NCBI GenBank assembly: GCA_937927775.1
Contig: CALBEF010000023.1
Span: 1 to 64,000, forward strand
Length of the DNA stretch: 64,000 nucleotides
DNA from: an uncultured Anaerolineae bacterium
GTDB lineage: Bacteria; Chloroflexota; Anaerolineae; J036; Brachytrichaceae
Direction: 5' to 3'
Shown here one piece after another: positions 38,034 through 45,642 of the stretch (within the stretch, counting starts at the first letter, position 1; the number at the start of each line of letters is the position of its first letter). Both the position numbers and the translations under genes were made by a program. The notes under the pieces are model-generated. The model worked only from the letters and a program-made list of their open reading frames with translations, searched no databases and was not told where the DNA came from.

Positions 38034-39146
38034 TCACTGCGCCAGCACCAGGGCGTTCTCCGGCTTGAACGTCAGCCATGCCTTTTCGCCCGGCTTGAAG
38101 AAGTAGTCGTCGGGGTTGAGCGTGCTGGTGCTGTTCTGTTCCCACACATCCAGCCGCTGGCCGCCCAGGTTAATGATGACGCGCGTGTCGGAACCGACAT
38201 AGGCGATGGAGAACACCGTCACTTCGTAAGTGTTCACCGCGCCGTCAACCGGGTGTTCGACCAGTTGCATTTTCTCCGGGCGCACCGACAGCGTGGCCGG
38301 GTCGCCGACCCGCAGGCCGTTGACCCGCCGGCCGGTGAACGTCTGGCCGGCGCCGACTGACAGCGTAGCGAACTCGCCGTTGATCGCTGTGACCCGCCCT
38401 TCCAGGAAGTTGGTCTCGCCGATGAAGTCGGCGACGAACTTGCAGGCGGGTCGCTCGTAAATCTCGAGCGGCGATCCGATCTGGAGCGCTTTGCCGTGCG
38501 ACATGACGGCGATGCGATCGCTCATGGTCAGCGCCTCTTCCTGATCGTGCGTGACGTAGATGAAGGTGATGCCCACATCGCGCTGCAGCGTCTTCAGCTC
38601 AATTTGCATCTCTTTGCGCAGCTTGAGGTCGAGCGCGCCCAGTGGCTCGTCAAGCAGCAGCACTTTGGGCCGGTTGACCAGCGCGCGGGCCAGCGCCACG
38701 CGCTGTTGCTGGCCGCCGGACATTTGTTTGGGATAGCGTTTGGCAAGGTGCGGCAGGCGCACCAGCGCCAACGCCTCGCCGACGCGCCGGGCAATCTCCG
38801 CGCGCGCAACGCCCTTCATCTCCAACCCGAAGGCGACGTTCTGCTCGACCGTCATGTGCGGGAACAGCGCGTAGGACTGAAAGACGGTGTTGACGTTGCG
38901 CTGGAACGGCGGCGTCAATCCCATGATCCTGCTGTCGATGAGAATCTGGCCGCTGGTTGGCCGTTCAAAGCCGGCGATCATGCGCAGACACGTCGTTTTA
39001 CCGCAGCCCGATGGCCCCAGCAGGGAAAAGAACTCGTTGTGACGGATGGACATTGAGACGTGGTCCACAGCGGCCATAGTGCCGTACAGCTTGACCACCT
39101 CCCGCAGCTCAACCGCGAAGTCATTTGCCAATGCAGATACCTCCAC
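38034..39146 (-). CDS. potA: ABC transporter ATPase, PotA-like
   Basis: About 370 residues. Walker A GPSGCGKTT, Q-loop VFQSYALFPHMTV, signature MSGGQQQRVALARAL, Walker B VLLLDEPLGALD, and the switch His in VTHDQEEA. A C-terminal TOBE/OB domain follows (LSVRPEKMQLV, VGSDTRVIINLG), as in polyamine, maltose and iron importers. There is no ATG start: a GTG at 39146 is taken here, TTG at 39137 or 39176 being alternatives. A TATAAT box at 39233-39238 points to transcription starting about 80 nt upstream. Confidence 0.85.
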   Translation of the reverse strand: MEVSALANDFAVELREVVKLYGTMAAVDHVSMSIRHNEFFSLLGPSGCGKTTCLRMIAGFERPTSGQILIDSRIMGLTPPFQRNVNTVFQSYALFPHMTVEQNVAFGLEMKGVARAEIARRVGEALALVRLPHLAKRYPKQMSGGQQQRVALARALVNRPKVLLLDEPLGALDLKLRKEMQIELKTLQRDVGITFIYVTHDQEEALTMSDRIAVMSHGKALQIGSPLEIYERPACKFVADFIGETNFLEGRVTAINGEFATLSVGAGQTFTGRRVNGLRVGDPATLSVRPEKMQLVEHPVDGAVNTYEVTVFSIAYVGSDTRVIINLGGQRLDVWEQNSTSTLNPDDYFFKPGEKAWLTFKPENALVLAQ

Positions 39147-39232
39147 ATCAGAAGGCGCGGTTCTCGCGCCCAACAACTTCGCAGCCCCGGATTCAAGGTA
39201 ACCCAGGAATTTTGGGGACAGCGCCGGGCGCG

Positions 39233-39238
39233 ATTATA
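39233..39238 (-). promoter_or_regulatory. -10 box upstream of potA
   Basis: TATAAT on the minus strand, in a GTGCG-TATAAT-CG context. No clear -35. It lies between the tRNA terminator and potA, as expected for the operon promoter. Confidence 0.5.
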
Positions 39239-39290
39239 CGCACAAAGCGCCGGAAGTGGGGAAGCGGGTGTGGCTCTGGCCTGGCTGAAT

Positions 39291-39336
39291 TGCAAACAAA
39301 AAGAAACGCCGGGGCGAGTCCCAGACTCGCCCCGGC
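39291..39336 (-). terminator. Intrinsic terminator of tRNA-Glu
   Basis: A perfect 12-bp GC-rich stem (39308-39319 with 39325-39336, loop CCCAG) is followed on the minus strand by GTTTCTTTTTGTTTGC. It ends the tRNA transcript 13 nt after the tRNA. Confidence 0.9.
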
Positions 39337-39349
39337 ATTCGTTTGCAGG

Positions 39350-39422
39350 TGACCCCACGGGGATTCGAACCCCGGTTTGAGCCTTGAGAGGGCTCCGTCC
39401 TGGGCCGCTAGACGATGGGGCC
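39350..39422 (-). tRNA. tRNA-Glu (anticodon CTC)
   Basis: 73 nt on the minus strand. Acceptor GGCCCCA pairs with TGGGGTC plus discriminator A; anticodon stem GAGCC/GGCTC encloses the loop CTCTCAA, giving anticodon CTC; the T stem CGGGG/CCCCG encloses TTCGAAT. The 3' CCA is not encoded (CCT follows), so CCA must be added. The gene for a CCA-adding-type enzyme ends 30 nt upstream on the same strand. Confidence 0.97.
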
Positions 39423-39452
39423 GGCGGTAAGACGCATAAAGTCTACCACACC

Positions 39453-40724
39453 TCACCCGCCCAAAAGCGTGTTCAGCAGGCGATCTTCCTCCGCCGGCGT
39501 GGTCACTTCCCCATCGAGCCAGGCGTCGCGCAACCGACTCAGCACCTGACCGTAGCGCGGGCCGGGCGGCACGCCGCGCGCCTTCAGAGACTCGCCGGTT
39601 GTTTTCGGGTGTGTGCGCCGCCACAGATGCCATTCTGCGCGCATGGCCTGCCGCTTGAGCGGGTCGCGGTCGAACAGCCAGCCCAGCCACAACGCCAGCC
39701 CGCTGAATGCGCCGAGCAGTTCGGATTGCCGGCTGGGCGGCGCGTGAAAGGCGTCGGGCGTCAGGGTGCTGAGCGCGCCCAGCGACACCAGCGCGTCGCG
39801 CAGCTCGGCAGTGAATGGGATCCAATCGATCCAGCGGCTGACGCTCATCTGGCCCAGGTTGTAGACCAGCGCGCCCCAGCCGGCTGCGCGCCTCAGCGCA
39901 TCGGCGGACATGCCCAGTGAGGCGAAATCCCATTCCTCAGCAGCAAGCGCGTCGTTCAGTCGCGCAAAGCGCGCGGTCAGCGCCTCCTCTTCCGGCACGG
40001 GGATGCCCACCGCGCGAAAGACGCCCCATTCCCGCAACAACGCCAGGGGGCGCGCCGGCGCCTGCTCCAGAAAGATCAACTCCAGGTCGTACTTGACCCG
40101 CTCGCCGCTCAACGCGCCCACGTGCGGCAGGCCGCGCTCGATCCACGCGCGCGTCTCCGTTTCAACGGCAAAGTCGAGCCGCGCGGCGTAACGGGCCGCG
40201 CGGAAAATGCGCGTCGGGTCGTCGATGAAGCTGCGCGCGTGCAGCGCGCGAATCAGCCGGCGTCGCAGGTCACCCTCGCCGTCGCACACGTCGATCAGCC
40301 GGTTGTCGCGCAGGGCCAGCGCCAGCGCGTCCACGCTGAAATCGCGGCGCAGCAGGTCTTCGGTGATGGTTGCCGGCGTCACCTGCGGGAGCGCCGCCGG
40401 GCGCTCGTAAGTCTCGGCCCGCGCCGTTACCACATCCACTGACTGGCCCTGGGTGATCCATGTGGCGGTGCGAAATCGCTCGTGCGATTGCATCTCGCCA
40501 CCATAGGCGCGCGTCAGGGCGCGGGTGAACGCGATGGCGTCGCCTTCAACGGCGAAATCGAGATCGTCGATGCGCCGGCCCAGCAGCCAGTCGCGCACTG
40601 CCCCGCCGACCAGGTAAGCCGGCGCATCCTCGCGTTGTGCCGTTGCGCGCACGGCTTCCAGCACATGCTGCTGGATGGGCGAGAGCAGATCGGCCAGGGT
40701 GTGCGGCATTGCGCTGTGTGACAT
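39453..40724 (-). CDS. cca: CCA tRNA nucleotidyltransferase / poly(A) polymerase family
   Basis: 423 residues. The class II nucleotidyltransferase head has YLVGGAVRDWLLGRRIDDLDF, with the metal-binding DLD, then the RRDFSVDALALAL and DDPTRIFRAARYAARL motifs (neck, base recognition). The C-terminal half is helical and less conserved. CCA addition is favoured because a tRNA lacking CCA follows directly, but A-adding or poly(A) activity cannot be excluded from sequence. The ATG at 40724 is chosen; a TTG at 40736 would overlap the upstream stop. Confidence 0.88.
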   Translation of the reverse strand: MSHSAMPHTLADLLSPIQQHVLEAVRATAQREDAPAYLVGGAVRDWLLGRRIDDLDFAVEGDAIAFTRALTRAYGGEMQSHERFRTATWITQGQSVDVVTARAETYERPAALPQVTPATITEDLLRRDFSVDALALALRDNRLIDVCDGEGDLRRRLIRALHARSFIDDPTRIFRAARYAARLDFAVETETRAWIERGLPHVGALSGERVKYDLELIFLEQAPARPLALLREWGVFRAVGIPVPEEEALTARFARLNDALAAEEWDFASLGMSADALRRAAGWGALVYNLGQMSVSRWIDWIPFTAELRDALVSLGALSTLTPDAFHAPPSRQSELLGAFSGLALWLGWLFDRDPLKRQAMRAEWHLWRRTHPKTTGESLKARGVPPGPRYGQVLSRLRDAWLDGEVTTPAEEDRLLNTLLGG

Positions 40725-40732
40725 CGCGCTGC

Positions 40733-42160
40733 TCAATGCGTCAGCGGCGCAGACGCGATGGAGGTTACATCCAGGTCGGCCCAGTCGCCTTCGATCAGAT
40801 AGATGGCCTCGTCATCCTTGAGGAAGCGGGGCAAGTCGGGAAACTTGAAGCGCTCCGGCAGCGCGCGCTCGGTTGGAATCCAGGCCATGTCACGGCCAAA
40901 CGCGCTCTCATCCTTGCGCCCGAGCAACTGGAACACATCCTGCCAGAAGTAATCGGCGATGCTCCAGTGCGCGCCGCGCTCGGCCCAGTAGCACTGATCG
41001 CCCAGCAACACCGAAGCGCGCTCGTAAGGCGCGAAGAAAGTTGCCCAGAAAGCGTCGTCCACAGCGCGCCGGCCAACCAGGTAGCGAAAGTCGTGGGCGT
41101 GCCAGGCCGTGCTGGGCGCGATGTCCACTTCGCTCTGCCAGCCGGTGGCTGACACGAAGTAGCCGCGCGGGGTCTGGTAGCGCGCATAGGTCGCCTCGCA
41201 CTGGGCGAGGAAGCCGGCCATCTCGTCATCGCGCTCGTGGCGCAGGCATGCGCTGATGCCTTCCAGTGTGTCGCCCATGCCGGCGATCAGCATCGGCTCG
41301 CGCATGAGGCGCCACGCGCCATCGCGCTGATACCACAGGCGATGGAAGCGCGTCGCGTTGTTTCGATCCATCCACGCCGAGCGAACGACATGCCGGCACA
41401 GCCGTTTGGCGTGATCGAGATAGCGTCGCTCGCCATAGGTCTCGAAGGCCATCACCAGCGGCAGGATCATCAGGCCGTAGTATTCCGCCGGCTCGACCGC
41501 GCGACGATCCCCGGCAGAGCGCCAGGTGGCTTCGCACTCGCTATCGGGGAAACCGCCGACGTGAAAGTGTTCGATCAGCAGGTCCAGATCAGCCGGCAGC
41601 TCGTCATACCAGCGCCGGCTCTCGAACGCGCGCTGATACAGCAGCTTACCCCAGATGCGCGCGTACTCCTGATTGCACGTGCCGCCGGCGGAGGCGCGGC
41701 CATGCCAGGCGGTGTTCTGATCGAAGGCGCGCTGAATCTGATCGAGCAGGCCGGGGCGCAGAAAGTCGCGCCCGTGCCACGCCGCCGAAGCCAGCGAGAC
41801 GTTGGCAATGGCGTTGTGAATCAGCCCGAACTTCAGCGTCTCGCCGGCCTGAAAGCCGATGTGTTTGTAGTTGCCATCGGGCTGAAACGAGCGGCTCTGA
41901 AAGTCGATCAGGCGTTCGAGCAGCGCCAGCGCGTCCGCGTTCATGCGCTGGCGCAGGGCGAGCGTCAGGCCGGCCAGGAATGGGCTGGCCCAGGTGCTGT
42001 GGCCGCACGTCCAGTCGTTCCAGCGATAGGGGTTGCCGCCCCATACTGAATGGTTGTGGAAGCCGTGAATGGCGCCATCCGGCTGAACCCACGAGTGAAT
42101 CCAGTTGCCCAGCATGGCAACATCGGGCGCCGGCGACATCGAAGGTATGATTGTGCTCAT
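40733..42160 (-). CDS. Predicted (alpha/alpha)6-barrel protein, glycosidase-like
   Basis: 475 residues, no signal peptide or membrane segment. It is rich in Trp, Tyr, His and Asp, with repeated helical hairpins: HNHSVWGGNPYRWNDWTCGHSTWASPF (in pieces) near residues 35-60, NTAWHGRASAGGTCNQEYAR near 150, and VRSAWMDRNNATRFHRLWYQ near 260. This composition is typical of six-hairpin glycosidases or epimerases, but no catalytic pair can be named. Function therefore unknown. It lies directly upstream of cca and may be cotranscribed with it. Confidence 0.55.
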   Translation of the reverse strand: MSTIIPSMSPAPDVAMLGNWIHSWVQPDGAIHGFHNHSVWGGNPYRWNDWTCGHSTWASPFLAGLTLALRQRMNADALALLERLIDFQSRSFQPDGNYKHIGFQAGETLKFGLIHNAIANVSLASAAWHGRDFLRPGLLDQIQRAFDQNTAWHGRASAGGTCNQEYARIWGKLLYQRAFESRRWYDELPADLDLLIEHFHVGGFPDSECEATWRSAGDRRAVEPAEYYGLMILPLVMAFETYGERRYLDHAKRLCRHVVRSAWMDRNNATRFHRLWYQRDGAWRLMREPMLIAGMGDTLEGISACLRHERDDEMAGFLAQCEATYARYQTPRGYFVSATGWQSEVDIAPSTAWHAHDFRYLVGRRAVDDAFWATFFAPYERASVLLGDQCYWAERGAHWSIADYFWQDVFQLLGRKDESAFGRDMAWIPTERALPERFKFPDLPRFLKDDEAIYLIEGDWADLDVTSIASAPLTH

Positions 42161-42225
42161 GGTTTCTGGCTGGCAATCCTACTCCATCATGCCTGTAGTG
42201 CGCTGATTTCACCCTGCGCCGGGGG

Positions 42226-42843
42226 ATGAGACAAACCATGTCCGACCCGATTACCATCGCCGCCGTGAAAGCCGCCCCCGGCCTGATCGCTGCGACGCTG
42301 ACCATGCCCGACGGCACGCCCGTTTTGTTCCGTCCGCTTGGCCCCGACGATGCCGGCATTCCGGGTGAATACTTCCTCGGTTTGTCCGAGGAAACCAGAC
42401 GACGCTATGGCCCGCATCCATTCGACCAGGCTACCGCCGATCAGTTGTGCGCGAACATTGATCCGGGGCACACGTTGCGCATGATCGGGATTCTCGATGA
42501 AGCAGGCCGGCCGCGCGTTGTGGCCTACATCATCCTGTTGCTGGGCATCACCGAGGGCGACCGCGCGCATTACGCGCGCAACGGCATCGCGCTCGATCCC
42601 GACACCGATTGCACGCTGGCCCCCTCGCTGGCCGACGCTTACCAGAATCGCGGCTGGGGTACGGTGATGATGCGCCACCTCATAGACGTGGCGCGCCGGC
42701 TGGGACGCAGGCGCATGGCGCTGATGTGGGGCACGCAGGCCACGAACAGCCGCGCCATCCGCTTCTACGAGAAGCTGGGATTCCGCCACATCGCCACGTT
42801 CGAGGAACCGCCCGGCGTCTTCAATCACGAGTTGGGATTGTGA
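42226..42843 (+). CDS. GNAT-family N-acetyltransferase
   Basis: 205 residues. GNAT fold: an N-terminal strand-helix with VLFRPLGPDDAGIPGEYFLG, the acetyl-CoA pyrophosphate loop YQNRGWGTVMMRHLIDVA near 140-157 (R/QxxGxG/A type), and the C-terminal NSRAIRFYEKLGFRHIATFE motif. It transfers acetyl groups to an unknown amine or protein N-terminus. The ATG at 42226 or the ATG at 42238 could be used; GGGGGATG precedes the first. It stands alone between oppositely oriented genes. Confidence 0.85.
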   Translation: MRQTMSDPITIAAVKAAPGLIAATLTMPDGTPVLFRPLGPDDAGIPGEYFLGLSEETRRRYGPHPFDQATADQLCANIDPGHTLRMIGILDEAGRPRVVAYIILLLGITEGDRAHYARNGIALDPDTDCTLAPSLADAYQNRGWGTVMMRHLIDVARRLGRRRMALMWGTQATNSRAIRFYEKLGFRHIATFEEPPGVFNHELGL

Positions 42844-42938
42844 CAGGCATCGCCGGCAAGGATGAGCGCGCCAGGAGCGGGGTTCATGAAAACAGGTCTC
42901 CTCGGCTGCACGGTAGCCGAACCCATCGTGACGCCCGC

Positions 42939-43481
42939 TTACCCATCCGACCGGCGCGCCGGCGACACGCGCACATCAACATTCAGCCGATCGGCCACGT
43001 TGCGCAACGGGGATTGCCAGTCCTCGCCAGCCAGCGCCGGCGGCGCCGCGACCAGCGCAGTCATGCTGAACAACGGCGCGCCGCTCATGGGCGCCGTAGT
43101 CACGCCGGTGTCCATCGATTCGATGTTGATGCCACGCTGCGACAGGTAGTGGGCCACCTCGTGCACGATGCCTTCATGGTCGGCGCCTGCCACATCGATC
43201 TGGAATAGCGACCACCCGGCGTGAGCGCCGGCCTCGGTCGGCTCGGCCACAGTAAGGGTGATCTGATACCCGCGCGCGATCAACTGCCGCGCGTCCTGCT
43301 CCAGGCCGGCCAGTTGATCGGCCGGGACAGACACAAGCATCAACATCGCAAAGCAGCCGCCCAGCCGGGCCATGCGGCTGGTTTCCACATTGCCGCCCCG
43401 GGCGAGCAACAACCTGGTCGCTTCCTCGACGATTCCGATCCGGTCAGTGCCGGTGAGCGTGAACACAATATTGGTGCGCAT
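42939..43481 (-). CDS. Two-ACT-domain protein, GcvR-like
   Basis: 180 residues made of two ACT domains: residues 1-85 (VFTLTGTDRIGIVEEATRLLLARGGNVETSR in pieces) and about 90-175 (FQIDVAGADHEGIVHEVAHYLSQRGINIES in pieces). The Gly in DRIGIV and DHEGIV mark ligand loops. This layout is that of the glycine cleavage repressor GcvR and relatives, which sense amino acids and lack a DNA-binding domain. An AATAAT hexamer lies 6 nt before the ATG. Divergent from the O-methyltransferase. Confidence 0.8.
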   Translation of the reverse strand: MRTNIVFTLTGTDRIGIVEEATRLLLARGGNVETSRMARLGGCFAMLMLVSVPADQLAGLEQDARQLIARGYQITLTVAEPTEAGAHAGWSLFQIDVAGADHEGIVHEVAHYLSQRGINIESMDTGVTTAPMSGAPLFSMTALVAAPPALAGEDWQSPLRNVADRLNVDVRVSPARRSDG

Positions 43482-43503
43482 CGCCGTATTATTCCACGCC
43501 CGC

Positions 43504-43509
43504 TATACT
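43504..43509 (+). promoter_or_regulatory. -10 box for the O-methyltransferase gene
   Basis: TATACT, 28 nt before the ATG at 43538, with a GAGGTGG ribosome site between them. Confidence 0.5.
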
Positions 43510-43537
43510 GCCGCCTGGCCGAACACGAGGTGGATGA

Positions 43538-44194
43538 ATGAAAGGAACCCCGATCACCGAACAACTGTACGACTACATTGTGGGCAACTTTGCCCAGGAG
43601 GACGAACTTCTGCGCCGGTTGCCCGCCGAGGCCGAGGCGCGCGGCGCGCCGCTGATTCATATCTCGCCGGAGCAGGGCCGCTTTCTACAAGTGTTGATGA
43701 AGGCTGCCGGGACGAAGCGCGCGCTCGAGATCGGCTCGCTGTTTGGCTACAGTGCGATCTGGCTGGCGCGCGCCCTGCCTGAAGATGGCAAACTTTTGGC
43801 GCTGGAGAAGCACCCCTTACACGCCCAACTCACGCGAGAGAACGTCGCCCGCGCCGGCCTGTCGCGCAAAGTGGACGTGCGCGAAGGCAACGCGCTGGAG
43901 TTGCTGGCTGCGCTGGACCCCCGCGAGCCGTTCGATTTTGTGTTTATAGACGCTGACAAGCCCGGCTATGTCGCCTACCTGGAACACGCGCTGCGGCTGA
44001 CACGACCGGGCGGGATTATCGTCGGAGACAACGCCTCGGCGGCCGGCAACGTGTGGAAAGCGGACGCTGCGCCCGACGATGAACATATTCAAGCCATTCA
44101 CGCCTTCAACCAGCGCATGGCAACCGACCCGCGCCTCCTGTCCATCCTCGTGCCGATCAGCGACGGCATGTGCGTCGGCGTTGTCCTCCCGTAA
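43538..44194 (+). CDS. Class I SAM O-methyltransferase (family 3)
   Basis: 218 residues, normal length for the catechol/caffeoyl-CoA O-methyltransferase-like family. SAM motif ALEIGSLFGYSAIWLARAL near 65-83, acidic motif LLALEKHP, metal and substrate motif FDFVFIDADKPGYVAYLE near 130-147, and GGIIVGDNA. The Asp residues in FIDADK and GDN bind the divalent metal in this family. The substrate is probably a catechol-like or polyketide hydroxyl, not predictable. GAGGTGG precedes the ATG. Confidence 0.92.
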   Translation: MKGTPITEQLYDYIVGNFAQEDELLRRLPAEAEARGAPLIHISPEQGRFLQVLMKAAGTKRALEIGSLFGYSAIWLARALPEDGKLLALEKHPLHAQLTRENVARAGLSRKVDVREGNALELLAALDPREPFDFVFIDADKPGYVAYLEHALRLTRPGGIIVGDNASAAGNVWKADAAPDDEHIQAIHAFNQRMATDPRLLSILVPISDGMCVGVVLP

Positions 44195-45441
44195 CGCCCA
44201 TCTGTCGCCCCGTCACTTTGTCACCTCCTCACCCTGTCCCCTTGTCACCCACTCACCTTGTTACCTTCGCCAGACACCTCCTGCCGACGGCGCTGCGCCT
44301 TGCGTTGATTCTGGCGCTGCTGTCGGTGATCCAGCCGCCGCGTCTGCTGGTGACGCTGGGCGAGCCGCAGACAGTCGTCACCCGCAACGCGCTGGCCGGC
44401 ATGCACACCCTCTTTGTGAACGAGGTCGAGGAGTGGAAGATTCAGCGCGGGCTGGCGATGATCCGCGAGATGGGCGCGCCCTGGGTGGTTGAATTTCTGC
44501 CCTGGGCGTATATGGAGCCGCGCAAGGGACAATACAACTGGGAGAGCGCCGAGCGCATTGTCCGGCACGCCAATCATCAGGGGGTGCAACTCATTGCCCG
44601 GCTGGGCTTTGTGCCCGATTGGGCGCGCCCCGACCCGAATGCGCAGACAACTACTTTCACTTACCTCGATCCCGATCGCTACGCCGACTTCGCCGAGTTT
44701 GCCGCCGCCTTTGCCGCGCATTTCAGAGGCCGGATTCATCACATCATCGTGTGGAACGAGCCGAATCTGACCGGCGAGTGGGGCATGCGCCCGGTGGACC
44801 CGGCCGGCTACGTCGAGATGTTGCGCGTCGTCTACCCGGCCATCAAGCAGGCCAACCCCGATGTGCAGGTGCTGGCCGGCGCGCTCGCCCCGACCCTCGA
44901 ACCGCCCGGCAGCGCCCAGGGCCTCAACGACCTGATTTACCTGGAGGAAATGTACAAAGCCCTCCAATTCAGAATCCAGAATACAGAATACAGAATACAG
45001 AACCCCCAATCCCCAATCCAGAATCCAGAATCCAAAATCGAAGGCCGTCCCTACGACGCCTGGGCCGTGCACACGTATGGCCGCACCGCCCCGCACGACG
45101 AGCCGCCGGCCCCCGACCGCATCAACTTCCGGCGCGCGGAATTGTTGCGCGAGATCATGGCGCGCAACGGCGACGAGGATGCGCCGGTCTATATCACCGA
45201 ATCCGGCTGGAACGACGACCCGCGCTGGGTGTTCGCGGTGACGCCGGCGCAGCGTATCGCCTACACGCTGGGCGCGTGGGAATACGCGCGGCAACACTGG
45301 CCCTGGGCGCGTTGTGTGGTCGTGTGGGTGTTCAAACACCCGGCGCCGGCCTACAACTACCGCGACCGCTACACCTTTGTCACCCCCAGCCTCGAACCGT
45401 TGCCGATCTATGAGGAAGTGAAGAAGGCGCTGGCCGACTGA
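44170..45441 (+). CDS. Clan GH-A glycoside-hydrolase-like protein with in-frame repeat insertion
   Basis: Up to 423 residues. After an N-terminal hydrophobic anchor (ALRLALILALLSVI) a TIM-barrel hydrolase follows: acid/base Glu in HHIIVWNEPNLTG near residue 198 and nucleophile Glu in VYITESGW near 340, the layout of GH5/GH39-like enzymes. Between YKA and PYDAWAVHTYG lies an insertion read from eleven heptamers (44964-45040), giving FRIQNTEYRIQN and onwards. The true start is uncertain: GTG at 44170 overlaps the previous gene, and the first 30 codons are a pyrimidine-rich repeat; TTG at 44218 or 44242 is possible. Confidence 0.75.
   Translation: MRRRCPPVTPICRPVTLSPPHPVPLSPTHLVTFARHLLPTALRLALILALLSVIQPPRLLVTLGEPQTVVTRNALAGMHTLFVNEVEEWKIQRGLAMIREMGAPWVVEFLPWAYMEPRKGQYNWESAERIVRHANHQGVQLIARLGFVPDWARPDPNAQTTTFTYLDPDRYADFAEFAAAFAAHFRGRIHHIIVWNEPNLTGEWGMRPVDPAGYVEMLRVVYPAIKQANPDVQVLAGALAPTLEPPGSAQGLNDLIYLEEMYKALQFRIQNTEYRIQNPQSPIQNPESKIEGRPYDAWAVHTYGRTAPHDEPPAPDRINFRRAELLREIMARNGDEDAPVYITESGWNDDPRWVFAVTPAQRIAYTLGAWEYARQHWPWARCVVVWVFKHPAPAYNYRDRYTFVTPSLEPLPIYEEVKKALAD
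44205..44265. repeat. Pyrimidine-rich low-complexity repeat
   Basis: Imperfect repetition of TTGTCACC(T/C)(C/A)CTCACC with a period near 24 nt, lying at the 5' end of the glycosidase-like gene. A similar CCTTACCAA-type tract lies at 14893-14940. Confidence 0.6.
44964..45040. repeat. Heptamer array inside a coding sequence (AGAATAC/AGAATCC/CCAATCC)
   Basis: Eleven consecutive heptamers: CCAATTC, AGAATCC, three AGAATAC, AGAACCC, two CCAATCC, two AGAATCC, AAAATCG. The reading frame of the surrounding glycosidase-like gene stays open through it. Confidence 0.9.
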
Positions 45442-45464
45442 TCGCAAGCGGCAAGCGCCGGCCT

Positions 45465-45638
45465 TCAGCGCTTCCTGAGCTGTCCGATCAACTCGACCAG
45501 CTCATCCAGATCCTCTTTGAGCAGGTGGATCGTGACCTGATCGATGTTGAGGTCGTAGATCGTTTCGCCGGCGGGATCGCGCAACAGCACGATCGAGTAG
45601 TTTTCGGTTTCAGCCAGGATTTCTTCGTGGATGTCCAT
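45465..45638 (-). CDS. Small acidic protein, 57 residues
   Basis: 57 residues, too short for most gene calls: starts MDIHEEILAETENYSIVLLR and ends with a Leu/Glu-rich helix LLKEDLDELVELIGQLRKR. It begins 4 nt after the thrB stop, with AAGGTGA 8 nt before the ATG, so it is very likely the third gene of the thrC-thrB unit. It has third-position GC like its neighbours. No known family was recognised. A beta-strand then helix arrangement (YSIVLLRDPAGETIYDL) suggests a small folded domain. Confidence 0.6.
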   Translation of the reverse strand: MDIHEEILAETENYSIVLLRDPAGETIYDLNIDQVTIHLLKEDLDELVELIGQLRKR

Positions 45639-45642
45639 ACAA

